The position numbers and the translations under genes were made by a program. Positions 32,306 to 39,941 of a stretch of 64,000 nt of DNA are shown here, piece by piece. This DNA is from Companilactobacillus halodurans. Its GTDB lineage: Bacteria; Bacillota; Bacilli; Lactobacillales; Lactobacillaceae. The notes under the pieces were generated by a model that did no database searches, was not told the DNA's origin, and worked only from the letters and a program-made list of their open reading frames with translations. Location: positions 29,470 through 93,469 of the forward strand of contig NZ_VDFP01000009.1 of NCBI RefSeq assembly GCF_009600985.1, read 5' to 3'. Positions within the stretch are counted from its first letter, which is position 1. The number at the start of each line of letters is the position of its first letter.

Positions 32306-33505
32306 TTTAGTTAATTTATTAAAATTATATGTCAATCCTTCAACAGTCAAACGGTTGCGACCAAGGTTTTTTGATTCGTATAAATAGCGATCGACTCGAT
32401 TAAAGAGGTCATCGAAGTTAAGATCGGTCTTATCAAGCTTGGAAACGCCAAAAGAAATTGTTATTTCTAACTTTTCGCCATTTAAAACCAAAGGTGTGTT
32501 AGTTAAAGCTTCTCTAAGATTTGCGATGATAGGGATGCATTGGGCTGGCTTCTTGCCTCGAAAGACGATAATAAATTCTTCGCCTCCAAAACGGAATAGT
32601 TCCCCCTTGGCATCACCTAAAAACATTTCCCGCTCAATCGTCTGGGCAACGTGCTTCAAAACTTCATCGCCGGTGCTGTGTCCATATGTATCGTTGAATT
32701 CTTTAAAGTGATCGATATCAAACATGGTAACAGTTAACGGGATTTCTTCATTAGAATAAGTTTCAAAAAGTTCTTGAGCTGTTTTATCTAAGCTGGCTCG
32801 ATTCCTGATTCCAGTTAATTCATCGTAATTTACTTTCACTTTTAAATCATCATAATTAATCATTGTATCTTCTAGTTTTTTTGCACAAAAACGAATTATT
32901 GCCATATAAATCAAGAAAACTATGAGCATATTAATGATTTCAAGCATTGGAAAACTATGATCGACCCAAAGGAGTATCCACCAAGATAATCCAAAGAATA
33001 GTTGCATGATTAAATATTTCCATTCAGAGCGTTGCAATTTTTCAGTTTGCTGATAAATATAAATTACGATAATAACCAAGAAAATGTACGAGACGGCAAA
33101 GAATGGTAAATTTTTATTTTCCAAACGATCTAAATTAATAGATGTGTAATATGCAAAAGGCATTAAAATATTGATCAGTAAAGTAATCTTATTGCGAATC
33201 AGATACATGCAGTAGAGCAGAATCGTCAATTGAGCATTGGCATACAGCCAGCCGTGATTGATTGAGCCCGTATTTAAAATATGGAATATCTGTTGCAACA
33301 TAATCATACTAAAGGTTAGAACTAATCCCTCTATTAGGTGTTTAAAAAATTTTTGATAAGAGGGCGACGACTTACCGATTATTCGTTCGAGTGAATAAGC
33401 AACGATCGTAATGATCGTTATCAGACCAATTGTCACTAGAGTAATAATTGCTGAATTGATATTCAGATAATTATTGATGATGCTTCCTAAAATGATATCT
33501 GGCAA
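32303..33505 (-). CDS. Membrane-bound diguanylate cyclase (GGDEF domain)
   Basis: 400 residues. Six or so membrane helices (about 15-205) serve as a sensor or anchor, followed by a GGDEF domain (about 225-390) with DELTGIRNRASLD, FDIDHFKEFND and the active-site GGEEF at 307-311. All catalytic residues for making c-di-GMP from GTP are present. The RxxD inhibitory site is absent, so product inhibition by that route is unlikely. The start is TTG with GAGGG 6 bp upstream. An EAL gene lies 1.6 kb away on the same strand, with an NADH oxidase between them on the other strand. Confidence 0.9.
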   Translation of the reverse strand: MPDIILGSIINNYLNINSAIITLVTIGLITIITIVAYSLERIIGKSSPSYQKFFKHLIEGLVLTFSMIMLQQIFHILNTGSINHGWLYANAQLTILLYCMYLIRNKITLLINILMPFAYYTSINLDRLENKNLPFFAVSYIFLVIIVIYIYQQTEKLQRSEWKYLIMQLFFGLSWWILLWVDHSFPMLEIINMLIVFLIYMAIIRFCAKKLEDTMINYDDLKVKVNYDELTGIRNRASLDKTAQELFETYSNEEIPLTVTMFDIDHFKEFNDTYGHSTGDEVLKHVAQTIEREMFLGDAKGELFRFGGEEFIIVFRGKKPAQCIPIIANLREALTNTPLVLNGEKLEITISFGVSKLDKTDLNFDDLFNRVDRYLYESKNLGRNRLTVEGLTYNFNKLTK

Positions 33506-33744
33506 GTTTTTCCCTCAATTATTTAATTTTATTATTTTTTCAATTAAGAAAAGTCTAACATAGAAGTTCATTTTTAAGATACAGGTGTTTATTAATACTT
33601 AATAATTCCGGTTATTAGTATACTCTTTATTCACTGATTAATTGAATGGTTTATAATATTAGTCAATAGTGTAGTTATTTTTAAATTTATGTTTAATTAT
33701 TTCAAAATTAATTTATGTATATTTAGAAAAATGAGGGGAAACTT

Positions 33745-35100
33745 ATGAAAGTAGTGATTGTAGGTTGTACTCACGCCGGTACTGCAGCAGTTGAGCAAAT
33801 TTTAAACGATCATCCCGAAACAGAAGTGACCGTCTATGAAAAAGATGATAATATTTCTTTCCTATCTTGTGGGATTGCACTATATCTGGGGAAACGAGTC
33901 AAGCATTTAGAAGACATGTTTTATGAAACTCCTGAAGATTTGGAAAAAATGGGCGCCAAAATTAAATTGAAACATGATGTTCTAAAAATTGATGCTAAGC
34001 ATAAGACTTTGATGTGTGAAAATATGCAGACGCATGAGATTATCAATGATACTTACGATAAGTTGATTATGACGACGGGGTCTTATGTAGTAGTCCCACC
34101 AATTGTTGGTATCTCAGATCCAAAAATTTTGATGTGTAAAAATTATGCCCAAGCACAGGCCATTTATAAGACAGCTCAAAATCATCGCCATATTACGATT
34201 ATCGGCGCAGGCTATGTTGGAGTGGAGCTAGCAGAAAGCTATGCCAATACTGAACATGATGTCACGCTGATTCAATCAAGAAATCAGGTTTTAAATAATT
34301 ATCTAGACAAAGATATGTCGCAAAATGTGATTGATTTATTAAAAGATCATGGCGTCAAAGTTCTTTTAAACGAACGGGTCACAGGCTTTGACCGTGATGA
34401 CAATGATGAGAATATCATAATTGAAACAACTAAAACGAAACATAAATCAGATCTTGTAATCGTTGCGACCGGGTTCGTAGCCAATACTGAATTATTACGT
34501 GGACAAGTTGAAATGGATCGTCATGGAGCCATCATTATCAATGATTATTTACAGACGTCAAATCCTGATATTTATGCAGCGGGAGATGTTTGTACAGTCA
34601 ATTTCAATCCTACTGGAAAACCTGCTTATATGCCCTTGGCAACTAATGCTATTCGTCAAGGAACTCTTGCAGGGGTCAATGTCTTCGGGGATATTCAAAA
34701 GTACATGGGAACTCAAGCCACTTCAGCAATGGAATTATTTGGTTATACGACAGCTTCAACAGGATTGACCTTGAGCCATGCTTTAGAAAGTAAAATCAAT
34801 GCTGCGGCAGTCGAGTATCATGATTACTACCGTCCTAAATATATGCCTTCGACTAGTATGTTGACGATTAAATTAGTTTATAATCGCGATAATCATCTGA
34901 TTTTAGGAGCCCAATTATTTAGTAAACATGAAATAGCCCAATCGGCGAATACAATTTCCGTCTGCATTCAAAATAAGAATACGATTGAAGATTTGGCCTT
35001 TGTCGATATGCTCTTTCAACCAAATTACGACAATCCGTTCAATTATTTGAATTTAGTTGCTCAAAAAGCAATTCAACAGGAAAAACAAAACAGCCGCTAA
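33745..35100 (+). CDS. FAD-dependent NADH oxidase / CoA-disulfide reductase family, paralogue 1
   Basis: 451 residues of the pyridine nucleotide-disulfide reductase family. The FAD-binding N-terminus is MKVVIVGCTHAGTAA, the single redox cysteine is Cys42 in FLSCGIALYLG, the NAD-binding motif is IIGAGYVGVELAE, and the YAAGD FAD motif is present. These features fit water-forming NADH oxidase (Nox), which removes oxygen and regenerates NAD; CoA-disulfide reductase is the alternative. A close paralogue is at 36509-37870. A Shine-Dalgarno sequence (GAGGGGA) precedes the ATG. Confidence 0.88.
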   Translation: MKVVIVGCTHAGTAAVEQILNDHPETEVTVYEKDDNISFLSCGIALYLGKRVKHLEDMFYETPEDLEKMGAKIKLKHDVLKIDAKHKTLMCENMQTHEIINDTYDKLIMTTGSYVVVPPIVGISDPKILMCKNYAQAQAIYKTAQNHRHITIIGAGYVGVELAESYANTEHDVTLIQSRNQVLNNYLDKDMSQNVIDLLKDHGVKVLLNERVTGFDRDDNDENIIIETTKTKHKSDLVIVATGFVANTELLRGQVEMDRHGAIIINDYLQTSNPDIYAAGDVCTVNFNPTGKPAYMPLATNAIRQGTLAGVNVFGDIQKYMGTQATSAMELFGYTTASTGLTLSHALESKINAAAVEYHDYYRPKYMPSTSMLTIKLVYNRDNHLILGAQLFSKHEIAQSANTISVCIQNKNTIEDLAFVDMLFQPNYDNPFNYLNLVAQKAIQQEKQNSR

Positions 35101-35121
35101 TTTTTAGATTAGCAGCTGTTT

Positions 35122-35802
35122 TTATTTGTCATCATCTTTTTTTAATTTTAAGAGGCGAGGCTTGCCATAAAAATAGCCTTGTCTGAGGTCGATATTTAAG
35201 GAATCGGCCAATTTGTCATCTGTTTGGTCTTCAATACCTTCCAAAATAAAACGGAGGTTATTTTTTTGACTGAAATCACGCCAGAAAATAACTTTTTGTT
35301 CGATATCTGGGTCGCGTAATTTCTCACCAAAATTTTGAATTGCAAATTTAATTTCTGAAGCGAGAGGAACTAAATCTTTAATTTGGTCTAATTGATTAAC
35401 GCCGGTTCCACAATCGTCGAGGCTAAAATCCATGCCATAATTGATGAAATCTTTGATTAAAGGAATCAGTTGAGAATTCTTCCAATCGTAGTCAGGCTTG
35501 TCTTCTGTCAATTCAACAACAAGTCGTAAGGGACGCAAATTCTTTTGAGCCTCAATAATGGCTGCTCTTACTTCTTGGTCCATCAATTGATTGCGATTGA
35601 TATTTACCGAAACGGAACCAATTTTTAAGGATAATAAACTAGTTGTATCAATCAATAATTTAGCCATGAGGTGAGAAGGGACGTCAGAAAAATTTGCTGG
35701 TGGACGCCATCCTTGCTCAGTCTTTTTTTTCATAAGCAATTCATAGCCGATCAGTGAATCATTGACCTTATCGAGTTGAGGTTGAATAAAAAATCTATAC
35801 AT
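35122..35802 (-). CDS. Stand-alone EAL-domain protein, probable c-di-GMP phosphodiesterase
   Basis: 226 residues, soluble. The EAL signature is degenerate: YELLMK (Glu21 kept). Metal and catalytic residues are otherwise largely present: Asn68 in VNINRNQ, Glu97 in VVELTED, Asp129-Asp130 in LDDCGTG, Lys152, the LEGIED glutamates, and QGYFYGKP. It is either an active phosphodiesterase that degrades c-di-GMP or a binding protein. GGGAG stands upstream of the ATG. The acetyltransferase gene upstream is on the same strand. Confidence 0.85.
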   Translation of the reverse strand: MYRFFIQPQLDKVNDSLIGYELLMKKKTEQGWRPPANFSDVPSHLMAKLLIDTTSLLSLKIGSVSVNINRNQLMDQEVRAAIIEAQKNLRPLRLVVELTEDKPDYDWKNSQLIPLIKDFINYGMDFSLDDCGTGVNQLDQIKDLVPLASEIKFAIQNFGEKLRDPDIEQKVIFWRDFSQKNNLRFILEGIEDQTDDKLADSLNIDLRQGYFYGKPRLLKLKKDDDK

Positions 35803-35864
35803 TATTAAATAGGCTCCCTAAATAATCTCAAATATGTCTGAATCGGATTACTGAATCAATCTTA

Positions 35865-36299
35865 CTACAATAGAAGTTTCATGTCATGATGAGCAATGCC
35901 GACTTCCTGATATTGTTTGCCGATGACCTTAAATCCTAATTCTTTATAAAAATTTTGAGCATGATCTTGTGCTCCAAGGATGACATAATTATAACCTTGT
36001 TTTTTGGCAAATTTAAAAATATATTTTAATAATTGAGAACCAAGATTTTTGTGACGGTAATTTTTTAGAACAGCAACTCTTTGAACATGGATGCCGCCAT
36101 CATCAAGTGGAAAGAAGCGAGCCGTGGCAACAGCTTTGTTGTCAGAGTAAAGGTTGAAGTAGGTACATTGATCTTCTTTGTCATCAATTTCTAAATTTTC
36201 TGGAACATTTTGTTCGTTAATAAAAACAATTTTTCTAATATTTGTGCTATCTTTGTAAGTATTAGAACGTACGTCGCTGGAATATTTGATTTCGTTCAT
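35865..36299 (-). CDS. GNAT family N-acetyltransferase
   Basis: 144 residues with the acetyl-CoA-binding region VQRVAVLKNYRHKNLGSQLLKYI (R-x-x-x-x-G/A pattern) and the later QDHAQNFYKELGFKVIG segment. The overall pattern resembles the ElaA/YjcF subgroup. The substrate is not predictable. AGGT stands 8 bp before the ATG. Confidence 0.85.
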   Translation of the reverse strand: MNEIKYSSDVRSNTYKDSTNIRKIVFINEQNVPENLEIDDKEDQCTYFNLYSDNKAVATARFFPLDDGGIHVQRVAVLKNYRHKNLGSQLLKYIFKFAKKQGYNYVILGAQDHAQNFYKELGFKVIGKQYQEVGIAHHDMKLLL

Positions 36300-36508
36300 G
36301 GATATGACCTCGCTTCAAAAAATGTCAATATACATCTATTATATTACAAATATTCTCAAAAACAGGCCCGATTATGAATAGATAAAAATACAATTTTTAA
36401 AAAAATGAGCGAAATTGAGCTTGCTACAATGTAATCAAGTGTCGTGTTGTTCTAATTGCAATAAAGGATAGGATAAAAAAAGTACTACTGTAGAGGAGGA
36501 ACCGACTA

Positions 36509-37870
36509 GTGAAAGTAATCGTTGTCGGATGTACACATGCTGGAACGGCTGCAGTTGAACAAATTTTAGAAAAGCATCCTGAAACCGATGTGACCGTTTA
36601 TGAACGTGAAGATAATATTGCGTTTTTATCATGTGGAATTGCATTATATTTAGGCAGAATCGTCAATCATCTTGAAGACATGTTTTATGCTGACCCTACC
36701 ACACTAGAGGGGTATGGAGCTAAGGTTAACATGAAGCACAATGTTTTAAAGATTGATTCGAAAAATAAAAAAATTGTCGTTCAAAACTTAAAAACAGAAG
36801 AAATTTTTGAAGATACTTATGACAAATTAATCATGACCACAGGTTCAGAGGTAGGGATTCCTCCAATCGGCGGCATGGACAATAAGCGAGTCCTTTTGTG
36901 CAAGAGTTATGAACAAGCAAAAAAAATTTATGAATCAGCTTTGAATTATCCTAGCATTGCTATTGTTGGTGCAGGTTATGTTGGCGTTGAGTTAGCTGAA
37001 AGTTACGCCAATACTGTCCACGATGTAACATTGATTCAATCTAGAGACCAAATTTTGAATAATTATGTCGATAAACCATTATCGGATACGATTATCAATA
37101 AGTTAAAGGAACACAATGTAAAAGTTCAATTAGGCGAACGTGTTTCAGAAATTGTTGATGGAGATCAATTAACCATCAAGACTAAAGCGGGACATGCTTA
37201 TAAAGCCGATTTAGTTATCGTCTGTACCGGATTTTTTGCCAATACTGATTTATTACGAGGTCAGGTTCAAATGAATGGATATGGAGCCATCATTATTAAT
37301 GATTATATGCAAACTTCTGATCCTGATATTTATGCAGCTGGAGATTCCTGTGTCGTTAAGTTCAATCCAACTGGTGAAATGAAGTATATTCCGCTAGCAA
37401 GTAGTGCCGTTCGTCAAGGAACCTTGGCCGGTATTAATGTTTTTGGCGACATTCGTAGATACATGGGAACTCAAGCAACGACGGCTATGGAGATATTTGG
37501 TTATACTTTAGCTGAGACCGGATTAACTTTGAAGAAAGCTTTGGCTAGTGGTATCAACGCTGATCGAGTAATTTATTCTGATAACTATCGTCCTGACTAT
37601 ATGCCTACGACCGACTTGCTGACGATTTATCTCGTTTATGATAAAGATACGCGTAAAGTCCTTGGGGCTCAGCTCTTTAGTAAACATGAAATTGCACAAT
37701 CAGCCAATGCTATTTCAATTTGTATTCAAAATGAGAATACGATTGATGACTTAGCTTTTGTCGATATGCTTTTCCAACCAAATTATGATAATCCGTTTAA
37801 TTATTTGAATTTAGTAGCTCAACAAGCTATTGCTAAAGAGGCAAAAGAAAAAGAGACTAAAAAAGCCTAA
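36509..37870 (+). CDS. FAD-dependent NADH oxidase / CoA-disulfide reductase family, paralogue 2
   Basis: 453 residues, aligned along its whole length with the protein at 33745-35100 and clearly a duplicate. The redox cysteine (FLSCGIALYLG), IVGAGYVGVELAE and YAAGD motifs are conserved. The start is GTG after a strong GAGGAGG; it differs from the ATG of paralogue 1. The C-terminal tail is Lys/Glu-rich (KEAKEKETKKA). The two genes have different upstream regions, suggesting different control. Confidence 0.88.
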   Translation: MKVIVVGCTHAGTAAVEQILEKHPETDVTVYEREDNIAFLSCGIALYLGRIVNHLEDMFYADPTTLEGYGAKVNMKHNVLKIDSKNKKIVVQNLKTEEIFEDTYDKLIMTTGSEVGIPPIGGMDNKRVLLCKSYEQAKKIYESALNYPSIAIVGAGYVGVELAESYANTVHDVTLIQSRDQILNNYVDKPLSDTIINKLKEHNVKVQLGERVSEIVDGDQLTIKTKAGHAYKADLVIVCTGFFANTDLLRGQVQMNGYGAIIINDYMQTSDPDIYAAGDSCVVKFNPTGEMKYIPLASSAVRQGTLAGINVFGDIRRYMGTQATTAMEIFGYTLAETGLTLKKALASGINADRVIYSDNYRPDYMPTTDLLTIYLVYDKDTRKVLGAQLFSKHEIAQSANAISICIQNENTIDDLAFVDMLFQPNYDNPFNYLNLVAQQAIAKEAKEKETKKA

Positions 37871-37920
37871 CTAAATAAATTTGTTTAGGTAGACGAATTG
37901 AAAATTTACAAAATGTATAC

Positions 37921-37963
37921 TAAAAGGACCAGTTGACGGGGAAAACTCAACTGGTCCTTTTTT
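37921..37963 (+). terminator. Terminator of NADH oxidase paralogue 2
   Basis: AAAAGGACCAGTTGA and TCAACTGGTCCTTTTTTT form a 15-bp stem with a T7 tail. Confidence 0.93.
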
Positions 37964-37978
37964 TGGTGATTTGATTTG

Positions 37979-38108
37979 TGATAGGAGTAGGAAATTAACT
38001 GTTTTTTCCGTCAGATGATGGGGTATCTAACGAATTTAGGGAGATTATTATGGTCTGTCTATCAATGTTGAGTTGAGTAAACTTAAGAAATGAGTCTTAT
38101 TCCTATCA
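37979..38108 (+). other. Possible structured RNA region closed by a 14-bp helix
   Basis: TGATAGGAGTAGGA (37979-37992) can pair over all 14 positions (two as G-T) with TCTTATTCCTATCA (38095-38108). The rest of the long gap (37871-38647) has no convincing ORF. I cannot find a promoter for this part, and a single long helix can arise by chance. Confidence 0.3.
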
Positions 38109-38269
38109 ATCGTAATTGGGAGTTACTAGCAAATCAATCACTAATCTAAAATAAGCATCTAGTCATAGATTTTTGTAATTTTCTATACGGGAGGCAAAAA
38201 ACAGACTTTGCAAACCTATGCTTACCTTGGATTTTAACAAAGTTGCTATGTTAGCCCCTCCTTCCTCTA

Positions 38270-38283
38270 TGTTAGCGCTTTCT
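38270..38283. promoter_or_regulatory. Weak cre-like sequence in the gap before eno
   Basis: TGTTAGCGCTTTCT fits the cre consensus with two mismatches. It lies about 370 bp before eno and 195 bp before the predicted eno promoter, so relevance is doubtful. Confidence 0.25.
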
Positions 38284-38477
38284 TATTTGGTACAAAGACA
38301 GTATAGCAAGGAATGCTTGATTTCACAAAAGAAACGCTCATGAGGATATCTGTCAGAAATGTTGATAAATAGCGGTCTATAGCAGTTGCTCAATATTCTC
38401 TCTCAAAAAATCATTAATTTCTTTTGTTCAAAATATTTCACAATCAAATAAATAGCGACTAAAATTAAGTTTTATGC

Positions 38478-38506
38478 TTGTTTAAACAGAGAAAGTATAT
38501 TACTAT
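38478..38506 (+). promoter_or_regulatory. Predicted eno promoter
   Basis: TTGTTT (38478-38483), 17-bp spacer, TACTAT (38501-38506). Transcription would start near 38513, 135 nt before the eno ATG. Confidence 0.5.
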
Positions 38507-38512
38507 GAAGTC

Positions 38513-38624
38513 GTTCGAATGGCGATGACGTTCGCCGAAAATATTACTTAATTGTGATTGATGACGTCTACTTTAGATAACCACCTAATACTGGGGGAAT
38601 TATTTGAGGTAGTCGTCTTTTTTT
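38513..38624 (+). ncRNA. eno 5' leader ending in an intrinsic terminator
   Basis: The leader contains the hairpin GGCGA/TCGCC (38521-38536). It then forms a terminator-like stem of GACG and CTAC (38563-38571) with GTAG and CGTC (38609-38617), followed by seven or more T bases, 23 nt before the eno ATG. A terminator between promoter and gene suggests attenuation, or a separate small RNA. No known riboswitch is recognised. Confidence 0.5.
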
Positions 38625-38647
38625 ATGATTAAGAAGGGAGTATTTAT

Positions 38648-39928
38648 ATGACAGTAACAATTGAGAACGTAAAAGCTAGGGAAGTATTCGATTCACGTGG
38701 TAACCCAACCGTTGAAGCAGATGTTTTACTTTCAAATGGTGTCTTAGGTCGTGCAAGTGTTCCATCAGGTAAATCAACTGGTGACAATGAAGCCGTTGAA
38801 TTGCGTGACGGTGGAGACAGACTTGACGGAAAAGGTGTTTTAAAGGCTGTCAACAATGTTAATACTTTAATCAACGATAAACTAAAGGGTGCAGATCCAT
38901 TCAACCAAGCTCACATCGATCAAATGATGATTGATCTTGATGGCACTCCTAATAAGGCAAAATTAGGTGCCAATGCAATTCTCGGTGTTTCAATTGCCAA
39001 TGTCCGTGCTGCAGCAAATAGTGAAAAGATTCCAGTATACCGCTACTTAGGTGGTGTCGATCTTGAATTGCCACAAACATTCCACAATGTTATCAACGGT
39101 GGAGAACATGCTGACAATGGTATTGATATGCAAGAATTCTTGATTACTCCAATCAAGCGCACAACCTTTAGAGATGGATTTGAAAAAATCGTTAATGTTT
39201 ACCATCAACTAAAGAAAAACCTTGAAAAAGAAGGCTATCAAACAGGACTTGGCGATGAAGGTGGATTTGCTCCAGACCTTCCATCAAGTGAAGCTGCTAT
39301 TGATGAATTAAACTGTGCTATTAAAGATGCCGGTTATGTTCCTGGCGAAGAAATTGGTATTGCCTTTGATGCTGCTGCATCAAGTTTCGCTCAAGATGAC
39401 GGTTCATACTTATTCGAAGGTGAAAAACGTTCAGCTGACGAAATGGGCACATATTATGAAGGACTATTAGATAAATATCCAGCTATTGTTTCAATGGAAG
39501 ATCCATTTGGCGAAAATGATTGGGATAATTTTGCTAAATTTACTCAAAAGAATGGCAATCGTGTTCAAATTGTTACTGATGATAACGTATGTACAAATCC
39601 TGCACTCTTCAGAAAAGCTATCAAGAAGGGTATGGCAAACAGTTTCTTAATCAAATTGAATCAAATCGGTACTGTTACAGAAACTATGGAAGCTATCCGT
39701 GTTGCTAGAAAGAATGGCTACACAACAATGATGTCTCACCGTTCAGGTGAAACTGAAGATTCATTCTTGGCTGACTTTACAGTTGCTATGCACGCTGAAC
39801 AATTGAAATCAGGTGCTCCAGCTCGTGGTGAACGTTTGGCTAAGTACAATCAACTATTGAGAATCGAGGAAGAGTTAGGCAAGGAAGCCAATTTAGCACA
39901 CTTCCCTAATGATGTCGACTTTGACTAA
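38648..39928 (+). CDS. eno: Enolase (phosphopyruvate hydratase)
   Basis: 426 residues with the N-terminal AREVFDSRGNPTVEADV motif, SMEDPFGENDWD carrying a metal ligand, and the catalytic-site segment FLIKLNQIGTVTET, then MSHRSGETED. It converts 2-phosphoglycerate to phosphoenolpyruvate in glycolysis. AAGGGAG precedes the ATG. The sequence differs somewhat from the usual enolase (LNCAIKDAGYVPGEE), and lactobacilli often carry two enolases; this one, outside a gap-pgk-tpi cluster, may be the second. Confidence 0.95.
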   Translation: MTVTIENVKAREVFDSRGNPTVEADVLLSNGVLGRASVPSGKSTGDNEAVELRDGGDRLDGKGVLKAVNNVNTLINDKLKGADPFNQAHIDQMMIDLDGTPNKAKLGANAILGVSIANVRAAANSEKIPVYRYLGGVDLELPQTFHNVINGGEHADNGIDMQEFLITPIKRTTFRDGFEKIVNVYHQLKKNLEKEGYQTGLGDEGGFAPDLPSSEAAIDELNCAIKDAGYVPGEEIGIAFDAAASSFAQDDGSYLFEGEKRSADEMGTYYEGLLDKYPAIVSMEDPFGENDWDNFAKFTQKNGNRVQIVTDDNVCTNPALFRKAIKKGMANSFLIKLNQIGTVTETMEAIRVARKNGYTTMMSHRSGETEDSFLADFTVAMHAEQLKSGAPARGERLAKYNQLLRIEEELGKEANLAHFPNDVDFD

Positions 39929-39941
39929 TTAACACATAATC

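Noticed and set aside
33506..33744. Additional gene between the GGDEF and NADH oxidase genes
   Set aside because: A/T-rich divergent promoter region only; no frame with a ribosome binding site.
38218..38346. 42-codon plus-strand frame in the gap before eno
   Set aside because: No ribosome binding site at usable distance and no recognisable protein pattern.
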